Shown: positions 40,663-49,622, counted from the stretch's first letter. The stretch: DNA of 64,000 bases from Sphingomonas echinoides ATCC 14820 (GCF_000241465.1 NZ_JH584235.1:2438527-2502526); one strand, 5' to 3'. Notes: a model not told the origin generated them from the letters alone. A program made the numbers and translations.

Positions 40663-40887
40663 TTACTTGGTCGCGCTTTCAAACATCTTGCGCCACATCC
40701 CCATGCCGGCATCGCTCATCGGCATCCAGCTGCGCACCATATTGTCGAGCAGATCGGGTGCGACCACGCCATCCATCGCGTCGGTCAGCATCGCGACATA
40801 TTTTTCGTGGACCGGTGCAAGATCGGGCAGGCCCATGAAGCGGCGCGCCTCTTCGGGTGTACAATCGACTTCGACATTGATCTTCAT
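40663..40887 (-). CDS. DUF6489-like small conserved protein
   Basis: A 74-residue protein starting KINVEVDCTPEEARRFMGLPDLAPVHEKYVAML and ending SDAGMGMWRKMFESATK. The amphipathic phasin-like pattern PEEARRFMGLPDL is familiar from small alphaproteobacterial proteins annotated DUF6489 (from memory). A GGAG precedes ATG 40887. It lies 13 bp before mnmE on the same strand, probably one transcript. Function unknown. Confidence 0.8.
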   Translation of the reverse strand: MKINVEVDCTPEEARRFMGLPDLAPVHEKYVAMLTDAMDGVVAPDLLDNMVRSWMPMSDAGMGMWRKMFESATK

Positions 40888-40935
40888 CGCGCTTCTCCGC
40901 TTGAGCGGGCCTGCGCCGCGCTGCATACTCTGGCT

Positions 40936-41418
40936 ATGTATGCGCGCGATATAGCCCGGATCGCAACGCCTGTCGGTGTTGTCACGATTTATGGCGACGA
41001 GGTCGCAATAACCTCGGTCGAAATAGAGGCGGCTGCGGGGAATCCAACATCGGGCACTTCGTCACTCGTGCGAGACGCCGCCGATCAACTCCAGGCCTGG
41101 TTCGCCGGGGAGCGCACCGCTTTCCATCTGCCGCTCGTCGTCGCGCGTACCCCACGCGGCCAGATGTTGCGCGATGCGATGATCGCGATCGGCTATGGGG
41201 AAACGCTGAGCTACGGCGCTCTTGCGGCAAAGATCGGGTCGAGCCCGCGCGCGATCGGCCAGGCCTGTGCGCGCAACCCGTTTCCGATCATCGTGCCATG
41301 CCACCGCGTCACGAATGCCGACGGTTCGCTCGGTGCCTATTCTGCGGGAGCAGGGCCCGCGACCAAAAGCTGGCTGCTCGATTTCGAACGCCGCGACCAG
41401 CGCGATCGGCTTCTTTAG
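40936..41418 (+). CDS. methylated-DNA-[protein]-cysteine S-methyltransferase family protein
   Basis: Removes O6-methyl groups from guanine by suicidal transfer to its cysteine. The 160-residue protein has GETLSYGALAAKIGSSPRAIGQACARNP and the active-site block PIIVPCHRVTNADGSLGAYSAG with Cys in PCHRV. The N-terminal half is shorter than in Ada/Ogt. It is the only plus-strand gene among the minus-strand genes left of oriC. Confidence 0.93.
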   Translation: MYARDIARIATPVGVVTIYGDEVAITSVEIEAAAGNPTSGTSSLVRDAADQLQAWFAGERTAFHLPLVVARTPRGQMLRDAMIAIGYGETLSYGALAAKIGSSPRAIGQACARNPFPIIVPCHRVTNADGSLGAYSAGAGPATKSWLLDFERRDQRDRLL

Positions 41419-42044
41419 AAGAGCAACCGCAGCACGCCGATTTCATGATCGACGATGCCGTCGTAAATCATCCGGCCCGCGACAAAGAGAATCACGGCCA
41501 AGCCAATATAGGCGATCCAATGATACCGCCCGATGACGCGGGCGATGAAGTTCGCCGCCACCGCCATCAGCGTCACCGACAAAGCCAGGCCAAAAAACAG
41601 CACCGCAGGATGTTCGCGCGCGGCACCCGCGACGGCCAGGACATTATCCAGGCTGAGCGACACATTGGTGATGGCAACTTGAAGGGCGGCTTGCGCGAAT
41701 GTCTTGGGATGCTTCGAGGCTGTATGGCCACCACTGGCCGCTTCGGCCGTCGCACCGATTTCGCGATAGAGTTTCCACCCCACCCACAGCAGCAGGATCC
41801 CGCCCGCCAAGAGCAAACCGACGACATGCAAAAGTTGCGTCGCAATCAGCGCAAAGCCGATCAGGCACACCATCGCCATCACCACCCCGAGCGCGAGCAC
41901 TTGCTTGCGCTGCTTGGCGGGGAGGCCGGCGGCGAGGGTGCCCAGCACCATCGCATTGTCCCCGGAGAAGATCAGGTCGATCAGGATCACCTGGCCAAGC
42001 GTCGCCAAGCCGGCAGCGGTGAAAACGTCTGCGATGTTGAACAT
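41415..42044 (-). CDS. TerC-family integral membrane protein
   Basis: A 209-residue membrane protein with about seven hydrophobic segments. The TerC signatures are LGQVILIDLIFSGDNAMVLGTLAAGLP and ALQVAITNVSLSLDNVLAVAG, each with the conserved Asp-Asn. Many TerC/YkoY proteins export manganese (family knowledge). I found no convincing yybP-ykoY riboswitch in the 112 bp in front of it. It converges with the methyltransferase gene by 4 bp. Confidence 0.9.
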   Translation of the reverse strand: MFNIADVFTAAGLATLGQVILIDLIFSGDNAMVLGTLAAGLPAKQRKQVLALGVVMAMVCLIGFALIATQLLHVVGLLLAGGILLLWVGWKLYREIGATAEAASGGHTASKHPKTFAQAALQVAITNVSLSLDNVLAVAGAAREHPAVLFFGLALSVTLMAVAANFIARVIGRYHWIAYIGLAVILFVAGRMIYDGIVDHEIGVLRLLF

Positions 42045-42122
42045 AGGCTGCCCTCACCAAGCGGCATGGAGCACAGCCCCACGCCATCGACCGGACCTAG
42101 CCCGTCGGTCAAACCGATGCGA

Positions 42123-42147
42123 GTCCGACGGCACCCCGCCGACGGAC
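42123..42147 (-). terminator. hairpin downstream of rho
   Basis: Ten-base arms GTCCGTCGGC and GCCGTCGGAC pair with one mismatch around GGGGT, starting 10 bases after the rho stop. There is no T tract, so termination or RNA processing, rather than a canonical intrinsic terminator, is possible. Confidence 0.4.
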
Positions 42148-42156
42148 TGACATCGC

Positions 42157-43413
42157 TTACTGGTTCATGCTGTCGAAGAAATCTTCGTTGGTCTTGGAAT
42201 TCTTCATCTTGTCGAGCAGGAATTCCATCGAATCGATCGTGCCCATCTGCATCAGGATGCGGCGCAGTACCCACATCTTGGAGAGCTTGCTCTGGTCGAC
42301 CAACAGTTCTTCCTTGCGCGTGCCCGACTTGCCGACGTCGAGCGCCGGGAAGATGCGCTTGTCGGCGACCTTGCGGTCGAGCACGATTTCCGAGTTACCC
42401 GTGCCCTTGAATTCCTCGAAGATCACTTCGTCCATGCGGCTGCCGGTATCGATCAGCGCGGTCGCGATGATCGAGAGCGAGCCGCCTTCCTCGATGTTGC
42501 GCGCGGCACCAAAGAAGCGCTTCGGACGCTGCAGCGCGTTGGCGTCGACACCGCCGGTCAGCACCTTGCCCGACGAGGGAACGACAGTATTGTAGGCGCG
42601 GCCGAGGCGCGTAATCGAGTCGAGCAGGATCACCACGTCCTTCTTATGCTCGACCAGGCGCTTGGCCTTTTCGATCACCATCTCCGCGACCTGGACGTGG
42701 CGCGTGGCGGGTTCGTCGAAGGTCGAGCTGACCACCTCGCCCTTGACCGAGCGCTGCATGTCGGTGACTTCCTCGGGGCGTTCGTCGATCAGCAGGACGA
42801 TCAGGAACACCTCGGGGTGGTTGTCGGTGATCGCCTTGGCGATGTTCTGCAGCATCACCGTCTTGCCGACGCGTGGCGGCGCGACGATCAGCGTACGCTG
42901 GCCCTTGCCCTGCGGCGAAATGATGTCGATCACCCGCGCCGACTTGTCTTTGATCGTCGGGTCCGACGGATCGAGCGTCAGCTTCTCATCGGGGTAGAGC
43001 GGGGTGAGGTTGTCGAAATTGACGCGGTGGCGCACCGCCTCGGGATCATCGAAATTGACCGCGGTCAGTTTGACCAACGCGAAATAGCGCTCGCCATCCT
43101 TGGGCCCGCGAATTTCGCCCTCGACCGTGTCGCCGGTGCGCAGGCCGAATTTGCGGACCTGGTTGGGCGAAATGTAGATGTCGTCGGGGCCGGCCAGATA
43201 ATTGGCTTCGGGGCTGCGCAGGAAACCGAAACCATCGGGCAGCACTTCGATCGTGCCCAGCCCCATGATCTGCTCACCCTCTTCGGCCTGGACCTTGAGG
43301 ATCGCAAACATCAAATCCTGCTTGCGCAGCGTCGAGGCGCTCTCGATGCCGAGTTCTTCGGCCATCGCGACCAGCTCGGCCGGCTTTTTGTTCTTCAGGT
43401 CTTTGAGATGCAT
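42157..43413 (-). CDS. rho: transcription termination factor Rho
   Basis: A 418-residue hexameric RNA helicase. The N-terminus [20 protein letters not shown] is the Rho N domain, then the RNA-binding cold-shock fold ([20 protein letters not shown]). The ATPase core has Walker [13 protein letters not shown] near residue 180, Walker [17 protein letters not shown] and the Q/R loops. ATG 43413 is the family start; upstream codons to 43530 are a shadow. It sits between terC and hemJ. Confidence 0.98.
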   Translation of the reverse strand: MHLKDLKNKKPAELVAMAEELGIESASTLRKQDLMFAILKVQAEEGEQIMGLGTIEVLPDGFGFLRSPEANYLAGPDDIYISPNQVRKFGLRTGDTVEGEIRGPKDGERYFALVKLTAVNFDDPEAVRHRVNFDNLTPLYPDEKLTLDPSDPTIKDKSARVIDIISPQGKGQRTLIVAPPRVGKTVMLQNIAKAITDNHPEVFLIVLLIDERPEEVTDMQRSVKGEVVSSTFDEPATRHVQVAEMVIEKAKRLVEHKKDVVILLDSITRLGRAYNTVVPSSGKVLTGGVDANALQRPKRFFGAARNIEEGGSLSIIATALIDTGSRMDEVIFEEFKGTGNSEIVLDRKVADKRIFPALDVGKSGTRKEELLVDQSKLSKMWVLRRILMQMGTIDSMEFLLDKMKNSKTNEDFFDSMNQ

Positions 43414-43581
43414 TGCGGGCGTCCGGGCATAAAGGATGCTGGGGAAGGAGCTTCGGTCGGCGAAAGGTACGCGACGATGCTTGAGGAAGGAGGCCGCGAC
43501 CGAACGGGTGGACCCGCCGCATTGCGACACGCAGGAGAGATACGAGGCCGGGTCGCGCCCGTCAAGGCGCGACGTGGTGCC

Positions 43582-44049
43582 TCAGAACGGCTGTACGATC
43601 GCCAGTATCACGATGAAGGTGACCAGAACCGCAGGCACCTCGTTGATCAGGCGCAATTGCCGCCCGGTCAGCGTCGGCTTGCCGGCCGCGAGTTTGCGGG
43701 CATAGCCCACTGCCCAACCATGATAGCCGCTGAGGATCAGAACCAGCGCCAGCTTCAAATGCAGCCAGCCAAGCCCGTGTTGCCCGGAAAACAGACCGGC
43801 ATTGGCGGCAAGCGTCAGCCCGAGGATCCACACCACGGTCATCGACGGGGTAAGGATGATCGTGCGGATCTTGCGCTCGCGATCGATCCATAACGCAGCC
43901 TCGGGCGACGCAATGCCGCCGCTGGCCAACGCTTCCTGATGATAGACGAGATAGCGCGGCAGCATGAACAGGCCCGCCATCCAGAACACGACGAAGATGA
44001 CATGCGCCGCCTTGACCCACAGATAGGCGTTGCCGAGCATTCCAATCAT
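43582..44049 (-). CDS. hemJ: CopD/HemJ-type membrane protein, probable protoporphyrinogen oxidase
   Basis: A 155-residue four-helix membrane protein with the HemJ pattern: KAAHVIFVVFWMAGLFMLPR near the N-terminus (His15), ILTPSMTVVWILGLTL, LHLKLALVLILSGYHGW (His) and a C-terminal NEVPAVLVTFIVILAIV. HemJ oxidises protoporphyrinogen IX in bacteria lacking HemG/HemY. Its 4-bp overlap with hemE supports a haem role. The symbol rests on family resemblance and context. Confidence 0.85.
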   Translation of the reverse strand: MIGMLGNAYLWVKAAHVIFVVFWMAGLFMLPRYLVYHQEALASGGIASPEAALWIDRERKIRTIILTPSMTVVWILGLTLAANAGLFSGQHGLGWLHLKLALVLILSGYHGWAVGYARKLAAGKPTLTGRQLRLINEVPAVLVTFIVILAIVQPF

Positions 44050-45068
44050 CCAGCGCTCCGAACAAAGGCGAGCAACTGCTCGACATGGGCAATCGGCGTA
44101 TCCTGCAAAATGCCGTGCCCAAGATTGAAGACATGGGGCCGATCGGCAAAGGCTGCAAGGATGCGTGCGGCGGCCTGTTCCATCGCCGCGCCCCCCGCGA
44201 TCAGCACCAATGGATCGAGATTGCCTTGCACGGGCAGATCCTTAGGCAGGCTTGCCGCGGCCCATTCGGGATCGATGGTCTCATCGAGCCCGACCGCATC
44301 GACCCCGGTTTCCCGGACATAGGCTGGGAGTTTCTCCCCCGCCCCCTTCGGAAAGCCGATCACCGGTACACCCGGATGACGATCGTGCAACGCGCTGACG
44401 ATGGCAGCATTGGGCGCAATCACCCAGCGTTCGAATTGCGCCGGGCTGAGGCTGCCCGCCCAACTGTCGAACAATTGTACGGCCTCGACGCCGGCCTCAA
44501 TCTGCTTCGACAGATAATCGATGGTGCAGGTCGCGATCGCCGCGATGATCTCTTCGAATGCCGCAGGATCGCCATAAGCGAAACGCCGCGTTTCGCCCTG
44601 GTCGCGGCTCCCGTGTCCGGCAACCATATAAGTGGCAACGGTCCATGGGCTTCCCGCAAAGCCCAGGAAGGTGGTCTGGGCGGGTAGCGCCGCCGTGACC
44701 TGACGCACGGTCTCGTAAACCGGTTCAAGCCGCTGAGGGGCTGCCTGCAGGCCTTGCAGTGCATGGTCGAGCAGCGGTGGTGTCAGTGCGGGGCCTTCGC
44801 CCACCCCAAAGGTGAGATCCTGACCCAGCGCCGATGGCACCATCAAAATGTCCGAAAACAGAATCGCGCCATCAAAGCCGAACCGACGGATCGGTTGAAT
44901 CGTGACCTCTGCCGCAGCGGGGCTATCGTTCACCAGCGCGAGGAACCCGCCCTTTTCTGCCCGGAGCGCCCGATATTCCGGGAGATATCGGCCTGCCTGG
45001 CGCATCAGCCAGACCGGCGGGGTGGGCTGACGTTCACCCAGGAGCGTGGCGAGCAGCGGCTTCTTCAT
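44046..45068 (-). CDS. hemE: uroporphyrinogen decarboxylase
   Basis: Decarboxylates uroporphyrinogen III to coproporphyrinogen III. The 340-residue protein begins with PVWLMRQAGRYLPEYR (substrate-binding Arg), then ILFSDILMVPSALGQDL with the catalytic Asp, FAGSPWTVATYM, and GFPKGAGEKLP. It ends NLGHGILQDTPIAHVEQL. It is the first minus-strand gene left of the putative origin and overlaps hemJ, consistent with the hemE-oriC linkage known in Caulobacter and relatives. Confidence 0.97.
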   Translation of the reverse strand: MKKPLLATLLGERQPTPPVWLMRQAGRYLPEYRALRAEKGGFLALVNDSPAAAEVTIQPIRRFGFDGAILFSDILMVPSALGQDLTFGVGEGPALTPPLLDHALQGLQAAPQRLEPVYETVRQVTAALPAQTTFLGFAGSPWTVATYMVAGHGSRDQGETRRFAYGDPAAFEEIIAAIATCTIDYLSKQIEAGVEAVQLFDSWAGSLSPAQFERWVIAPNAAIVSALHDRHPGVPVIGFPKGAGEKLPAYVRETGVDAVGLDETIDPEWAAASLPKDLPVQGNLDPLVLIAGGAAMEQAAARILAAFADRPHVFNLGHGILQDTPIAHVEQLLAFVRSAG

Positions 45069-45385
45069 CGTCGGAATCGTCTTACCCTCTTCTATAAGAT
45101 TCTAGAATCTTGAAAGGATGAAGTGGTTGTAGGCACGTCGATAACGGGGCTTATGCGGTCATCCCCGAAAAGCCAACAGGCTGGCCTTTGAGCAAGGCCG
45201 ACTCTGGCGTGAGTCGTTCGATCTGTCCCCATTATCCACAGCCTGTTAGCCGAATCGTCGCTTGTGCGCACGCATGTGGATAAGCGGCGGGTTATCCACC
45301 AAAGGGATGACGCTTTGCTGGACCGCGAAGTTGCGCTAGCGCTTCTCCCCATGTTGTCCACAGCATCGCCCACCCGGCCTTTTTG
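45069..45385. other. oriC: probable chromosomal replication origin (oriC)
   Basis: A 317-bp gene-free stretch between hemE and the PPDK-regulator gene. DnaA boxes are TTATCCACA at 45232-45240, its reverse complement TGTGGATAA at 45275-45283, TTATCCACC at 45292-45300 and TTGTCCACA at 45354-45362. A locally AT-rich stretch lies at about 45083-45120. Six GANTC sites occur (45074, 45098, 45105, 45200, 45211, 45252), many more than chance, as in CcrM-regulated origins. Genes diverge on either side: minus to the left, plus to the right. Position next to hemE and near parAB matches alphaproteobacterial origins. Confidence 0.88.
45096..45111. promoter_or_regulatory. 16-bp perfect palindrome with two GANTC sites in oriC
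   Basis: AAGATTCTAGAATCTT is self-complementary and holds GATTC and GAATC methylation targets. It lies 28 bp before hemE and may serve hemE transcription control, origin methylation or strand opening. Confidence 0.55.
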
Positions 45386-46210
45386 ATGCGCCTGCATCTC
45401 CATTTGCTGTCGGATTCGACGGGCGAGACGCTCGAGAACATCGCGAAAGCGGCGCTTGCGCAATATGACGATGTCGAAACGATCCGCCACTTCTGGCCAA
45501 TGGTGCGGACCGAGGCACATCTCGAGCGCATCCTTCAGGAAATTTCGCAAAATCCGGGGCTGGTGCTGTTCACGCTGGTGAATAGCGAAACGCGGCGGAC
45601 GCTCGAGACACGCTGCCGTGCGCTGGGGCTCCCGGCGGTGGCACCGCTGGACGGGGTGACAGGTGCGTTGTCGGGCCTGCTCGGACAAGCGGCCAAAGCG
45701 CGACCGGGGCGCCAGCACGTGCTGGATGCCGCCTATTTCGCCCGGGTCGATGCGATTCAGTTCACCATCGCGCATGATGACGGGATACTCGCAGAAGATT
45801 GGGAAGAGGCCGACATCGTCTTGGCCGGTGTGTCGCGGTCGTCAAAGACGCCCACGTCGATCTATCTCGCCAATCGCGGGTTCAAGACCGCCAATATCCC
45901 GATCGTGCTCGAAAGCCCGCCACCCGCAAGCCTGTACACGTTGAAAAATCCGATTGTGGTTGGGCTGACCACCAGCGCTGACCGGCTTATTCAGGTGCGG
46001 CGCAACCGGTTGCTGTCGCTCAACCAGAAGGTCGAGACGGCTTATGTCGATCAGGAAGCGGTCACGCGCGAAGTGGCGTTTGCGCGCCGGATGTTCGCCG
46101 ACAATGGCTGGCCGGTGATCGACGTAACCCGGCGCTCGATCGAGGAAACGGCGGCGGCGATCATTGCATTGGTCGGCGAACGCCGCGGCGATGTCCGGGG
46201 CGACGCATGA
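45386..46210 (+). CDS. PEP synthase / PPDK regulatory protein (kinase/pyrophosphorylase, DUF299)
   Basis: A bifunctional regulator that phosphorylates and dephosphorylates PEP synthase or pyruvate phosphate dikinase. The 274-residue protein has RLHLHLLSDSTGETLENIAKA at the N-terminus, TIAHDDG, the P-loop VLAGVSRSSKTPTSIYLA near residue 150 and REVAFARRMFADNGWPVIDVTRRSIEE at the C-terminus. Start ATG 45386, with a TTG just before it as an option. First plus-strand gene right of oriC; overlaps maf. Confidence 0.95.
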   Translation: MRLHLHLLSDSTGETLENIAKAALAQYDDVETIRHFWPMVRTEAHLERILQEISQNPGLVLFTLVNSETRRTLETRCRALGLPAVAPLDGVTGALSGLLGQAAKARPGRQHVLDAAYFARVDAIQFTIAHDDGILAEDWEEADIVLAGVSRSSKTPTSIYLANRGFKTANIPIVLESPPPASLYTLKNPIVVGLTTSADRLIQVRRNRLLSLNQKVETAYVDQEAVTREVAFARRMFADNGWPVIDVTRRSIEETAAAIIALVGERRGDVRGDA

Positions 46211-46803
46211 GAGTTGTGCTGGCGTCGCAAAGCGCACCGCGACGCGCGATGTTGGCCGCAGCGGGCGTGCCGTTCGAGGCGGTCTCTGCCGGGGTCGACG
46301 AGGATTCCGCCAAAGCGGCCCTCCTCGCTGACGGCTTTGGCGCGCGCGACATGGCCGATGCGCTGGCGGAGCTGAAGGCGATCAAAGTGTCCTCGGGGGA
46401 TGGCCAGGCGCTGGTACTGGGCTGCGATTCGGTTGTCGCGCTCGAAGACGGCTCGATGCTCGACAAGCCGCGCGACCGAGCCGAGGCGGCCGAGCATTTG
46501 CGCAGGCTCTCGGGCAAGCGCCACGAACTGGTCAGCGCGGCGGTGATGGCCGAGGGCGGACGCCCGGTGTGGCGAGTCGTCGATCGTGCGCGGATGCATG
46601 TCCGCCCGCTATCGGACGCGTTCATCGAATCGTATCTCGATCTCGAATGGCCCGAAATCGCGTGGTGCGTCGGCTGCTATCGGATCGAGGGTCCCGGCGC
46701 GCAATTGTTCAGCCGGATCGAAGGCAGCCAGTTCACCGTGCTCGGTCTGCCGTTGCTTCCGGTGCTGGATTATCTGCGGGTACGCGGGGTGATGACGTCA
46801 TGA
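46207..46803 (+). CDS. maf: Maf-family nucleoside triphosphate pyrophosphatase
   Basis: A house-cleaning pyrophosphatase of 198 residues. It starts RVVLASQSAPRRAMLAAAG with the family ASxSxRR pattern, then LGCDSVVALEDGSMLDKPRD with the catalytic Asp and metal site, and RLSGKRHELVSA. The subfamily (dTTP/UTP or m7GTP) is not resolved. It overlaps both neighbours in ATGA, in the oriC-proximal operon. Confidence 0.94.
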   Translation: MRVVLASQSAPRRAMLAAAGVPFEAVSAGVDEDSAKAALLADGFGARDMADALAELKAIKVSSGDGQALVLGCDSVVALEDGSMLDKPRDRAEAAEHLRRLSGKRHELVSAAVMAEGGRPVWRVVDRARMHVRPLSDAFIESYLDLEWPEIAWCVGCYRIEGPGAQLFSRIEGSQFTVLGLPLLPVLDYLRVRGVMTS

Positions 46804-47612
46804 TGTTCGCCGAAGTGATCGGGGATCCGATCAACCATTCCAAATCGCCGCTGATCCATGGCTTCTGGATCGAAGCGCTCGGGCTCGAGGCGAAATACGC
46901 GGCCCAGCAGGTGACCGCGGCGGGGTTGGGCGGGTATTTCGCCGAACGCGCGACCGATCCGAACTGGCGCGGATGCAACGTCACCCTTCCCCATAAGGAA
47001 GCCGTGTTCGATCATATCGCCGATCCGGGGGGCGTGCGCGGGTCGATTGGCGCGGCTAATACCGTTTTTCGTACCGAGGACGGTACGCTCGCTTGCACCA
47101 ACACCGACGCGGCCGGCTTTTACGCGCCGATCGCCGAACTCAACCTTGCCGGTGCGCCGGTGGTGGTGATCGGGGCGGGCGGGGCAGCGCGGGCGGTGCT
47201 GTTCGCATTGTCGCGGCTCGGCGTCGGACCGGTGACGATCCTCAACCGCAATGTGCTGAAGGCGGCGGCCTTGCTGTCGTCCTTCGGATTGAAAGGCAAG
47301 GCGCTGCCGCTCGACGCGACGCTGCCGCCGGCGGCGCTGCTGGTCAATGCAAGCGCGCTCGGCATGGTCGGTCAAGCGTCGCTCGATCTTGATCTCGGAC
47401 CCCTGCCCGACGACGCGCTGGTCTATGACGTGGTCTATGCCCCGCTCGAAACGCCGTTGCTGGCAGCGGCGCGGGCGCGGGAACTGGAGACGGTCGACGG
47501 TCTGGACATGCTGATCGCGCAGGCGGCGCTGGCGTTCGAATTGTTCTTCGGCGTGACGCCACCGCGCGACGAGGCCAGCGATGACCAGCTACGGGCGCTT
47601 TTGACGGCATGA
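46800..47612 (+). CDS. aroE: shikimate dehydrogenase
   Basis: Reduces 3-dehydroshikimate with NADPH. The 270-residue protein has EVIGDPINHSKSPLIHGFW, CNVTLPHKE with the catalytic Lys, GSIGAANTV, NTDAAGF, and the NADPH-binding VVVIGAGGAARAV. It ends DGLDMLIAQAALAFELFFG as in the family. ATG 46800 overlaps maf by 4 bp; the longer frame to 46569 is a shadow. Confidence 0.96.
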   Translation: MMFAEVIGDPINHSKSPLIHGFWIEALGLEAKYAAQQVTAAGLGGYFAERATDPNWRGCNVTLPHKEAVFDHIADPGGVRGSIGAANTVFRTEDGTLACTNTDAAGFYAPIAELNLAGAPVVVIGAGGAARAVLFALSRLGVGPVTILNRNVLKAAALLSSFGLKGKALPLDATLPPAALLVNASALGMVGQASLDLDLGPLPDDALVYDVVYAPLETPLLAAARARELETVDGLDMLIAQAALAFELFFGVTPPRDEASDDQLRALLTA

Positions 47613-48205
47613 TTACGATTGGCCTGACCGGGTCGATCGGGATGGGCAAATCCACCGTGGCGGCGATGTTTGCCGAGGCGGGTATTCCGGTGTTCGATGC
47701 CGATGCCGCCGTGCACCGGCTGCAAGGCAAAGGCGGGCGGCTGGTCGACGCGATCGAGGCGGCGTTTCCAGGGTCGACCGGTCCCGACGGTGTCGACCGC
47801 ACGCGGCTTGGGCCGATGGTGCTGAACGATCCCGCCGCCTTCGCGCGACTCGAGGCGATCGTGCATCCGGCGGTGGGCGAGGAGCGCGCTGCCTTTCTCG
47901 TTCGCCATGCCGATGCGCCAATGGTGGTCTTCGACATTCCGTTATTGTTCGAAACCGGCGGCGAAACGCGGGTGGATGTCGTCGTCGTGGTGTCCGCGCC
48001 CGCGCCGATTCAGCGCGCGCGCGTGCTGGCGCGGCCCGGTATGTCCGTGGAAAAGCTCGATTCCATTCATGCGCGGCAACTGCCCGACGCCGAGAAAGTC
48101 GCACGGGCCGATTTTGTCGTGCCGACCGGCGGATCGCATGAGGATACGCGGCGTGCGGTCCATGCCATCATCGCTTGCTTAGCGACCCGCGACGTCCCAC
48201 TATAA
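47609..48205 (+). CDS. coaE: dephospho-CoA kinase
   Basis: Last step of coenzyme A synthesis. The 198-residue P-loop kinase has ITIGLTGSIGMGKSTVAAMF, the substrate block PVFDADAAVHRL, VHPAVGEERAAFL and FDIPLLFETGGE, with the lid Arg region RARVLARPGMSVEKLDSIHARQ. It overlaps aroE by 4 bp and is followed by dnaQ after 7 bp. Confidence 0.96.
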   Translation: MITIGLTGSIGMGKSTVAAMFAEAGIPVFDADAAVHRLQGKGGRLVDAIEAAFPGSTGPDGVDRTRLGPMVLNDPAAFARLEAIVHPAVGEERAAFLVRHADAPMVVFDIPLLFETGGETRVDVVVVVSAPAPIQRARVLARPGMSVEKLDSIHARQLPDAEKVARADFVVPTGGSHEDTRRAVHAIIACLATRDVPL

Positions 48206-48212
48206 TGATCCT

Positions 48213-48902
48213 ATGCGTGAAATCGTCTTCGACACAGAAACCACCGGCTTCAGTTTTGCCGATGGCGATCGCATGGTGGAGATCGGTTGCCTCGAGATGG
48301 TCAACCGCGTCGAGACCGGTCGCACCTTCCACGCGTATTTTCACCCGGAGCGGTCCATGCCGCCCGAGGCGCAACGCGTCCACGGCCTGAGCGACGCCTT
48401 CCTGGCGGACAAGCCGCTGTTTCCGCATCTGGTCGACGATCTGCTCGACTTTATCGGGGACAGCCCGCTCGTCGCGCACAATGCCAGCTTCGATTTCGGC
48501 TTTCTCAACGGCGAGTTGAAGCGCTGCGGGCGCACCACCGTCGCAATGGAGCGGATGGTCGATACCGTCGCGATGGCGAGAATGCGCCATCCGGGTGCAA
48601 AGCACAGCCTGGATGCCCTGTGCAGCCGCTACGGCATCGATCGCAGCCACCGCACCTTGCACGGGGCTTTGCTCGACGCGCAACTGCTGGCGCAGGTGTA
48701 TGTCGAGCTGACCGGGGGGCGGCAGATCGGACTGGTGCTGGTCAGCGAAGCCGTCGAAGAAAGCGAGGTCATGGCCCCGGTTGCGCCAACCGTGGTGCGA
48801 GCGCCACGCGTGTTTGCGGTGAGTGACGCAGACCGTGCCCGGCACGCAGCGTTCTTGAAGACCGTGGTCAATCCTTTGTGGGGGAGCGACCACACAATGT
48901 GA
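48213..48902 (+). CDS. dnaQ: DNA polymerase III epsilon subunit
   Basis: The 3'-5' proofreading exonuclease of the replicase. The 229-residue protein has ExoI REIVFDTETTGF, ExoII VAHNASFDFGFLN and ExoIII HRTLHGALLDAQLLA with the DEDDh residues. The C-terminal tail (HAAFLKTVVNPLWG) is the alpha-subunit-binding end. Its place after coaE, near oriC, is conserved in alphaproteobacteria. Confidence 0.96.
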   Translation: MREIVFDTETTGFSFADGDRMVEIGCLEMVNRVETGRTFHAYFHPERSMPPEAQRVHGLSDAFLADKPLFPHLVDDLLDFIGDSPLVAHNASFDFGFLNGELKRCGRTTVAMERMVDTVAMARMRHPGAKHSLDALCSRYGIDRSHRTLHGALLDAQLLAQVYVELTGGRQIGLVLVSEAVEESEVMAPVAPTVVRAPRVFAVSDADRARHAAFLKTVVNPLWGSDHTM

Positions 48903-48986
48903 TTTGGGGGGCCGTGGCACCCGGACGGTGTCAACTGCCAGCTGACGATCGTCACAACGACGCCAGCCTATTGAAGGAGAAGGTTC

Positions 48987-49577
48987 ATGGATATTCGGGT
49001 TTCCGGCCATCAGGTCGAGACGGGCGCGGCCCTCAAGACCCATGTCGACGACCGGCTCCAAGCCATCGCCACCAAATATTTCGCGCGCGCCATCTCGGCG
49101 CAGGTCACCTTCGGCAAGGGGCCGCACGATAATCGCTTCACCTGCGATATCATCGCCCACGTCATGCAAGGCCTTATCCTGAAAGGCCGCGGCGACGCAT
49201 CCGAGGCGCACGCCGCTTTCGAAGGTGCCGCGAGCAAGATCGAAAAACAATTGCGCCGTTACATGCGACGTCTGAAAGACCGCAATGGCGGGTCCGTCAC
49301 GGCCGTGGTGATGGATGCAGGGGGTGCCGCCGATAATGCCGGCTACACCGTTTTCCAGGAAAGCACCGCCGAGGAGGAGGTCGAGGACTATCCGCTGATC
49401 GTCGCGGAGACACGTGTCGACGTGCCGGAGGCGTCGGTGTCGGACGCGGTGATGATGCTCGATTTGCGCAACACCACCGCCTTGCTGTTCCGCAACAGCG
49501 GCTCTGGCACCTATAATATGGTCTATCGCCGCGGCGATGGCACGATCGGGTGGGTCGAACCCCAGCGCCAGGCCTGA
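48987..49577 (+). CDS. hpf: ribosome hibernation-promoting factor, long form
   Basis: Inactivates ribosomes in stationary phase; the long form makes 100S dimers by itself. The 196-residue protein has the RaiA fold (about 1-100: DIRVSGHQVETGAALKTHVDDRL, AAFEGAASKIEKQLRRYMRRLKD), a linker, and a C-terminal dimer domain (about 140-196: VDVPEASVSDAVMMLDLRNTTALLFRN). AAGGAGAAGG precedes ATG 48987. It is followed by ptsN; the usual neighbour rpoN is absent. Confidence 0.95.
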   Translation: MDIRVSGHQVETGAALKTHVDDRLQAIATKYFARAISAQVTFGKGPHDNRFTCDIIAHVMQGLILKGRGDASEAHAAFEGAASKIEKQLRRYMRRLKDRNGGSVTAVVMDAGGAADNAGYTVFQESTAEEEVEDYPLIVAETRVDVPEASVSDAVMMLDLRNTTALLFRNSGSGTYNMVYRRGDGTIGWVEPQRQA

Positions 49578-49590
49578 TCGCGGTTGCTAT

Positions 49591-49622
49591 GCGAGCATGT
49601 CCTAGTGGCATGCTCGCGCTTT
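49591..49622 (+). terminator. hairpin between hpf and ptsN
   Basis: GCGAGCATG (49591-49599) pairs perfectly with CATGCTCGC (49609-49617), 13 bases after the hpf stop, followed by GCTTT. Without a long T tract it may be a weak terminator or a stability element at the 3' end of hpf. Confidence 0.5.

Noticed and set aside
42045..42156. yybP-ykoY manganese riboswitch before terC
   Set aside because: The expected GGGGAGUAG and GCAAGACC-like parts were not found.
45069..45385. CtrA-binding sites (TTAA-N7-TTAA) in the origin
   Set aside because: No such pair is present in the gap.
48915..48930. Possible sigma-54 promoter upstream of hpf (TGGCAC)
   Set aside because: The -24-like element is present, but the -12 element reads CGGT instead of TTGC, so the match fails.
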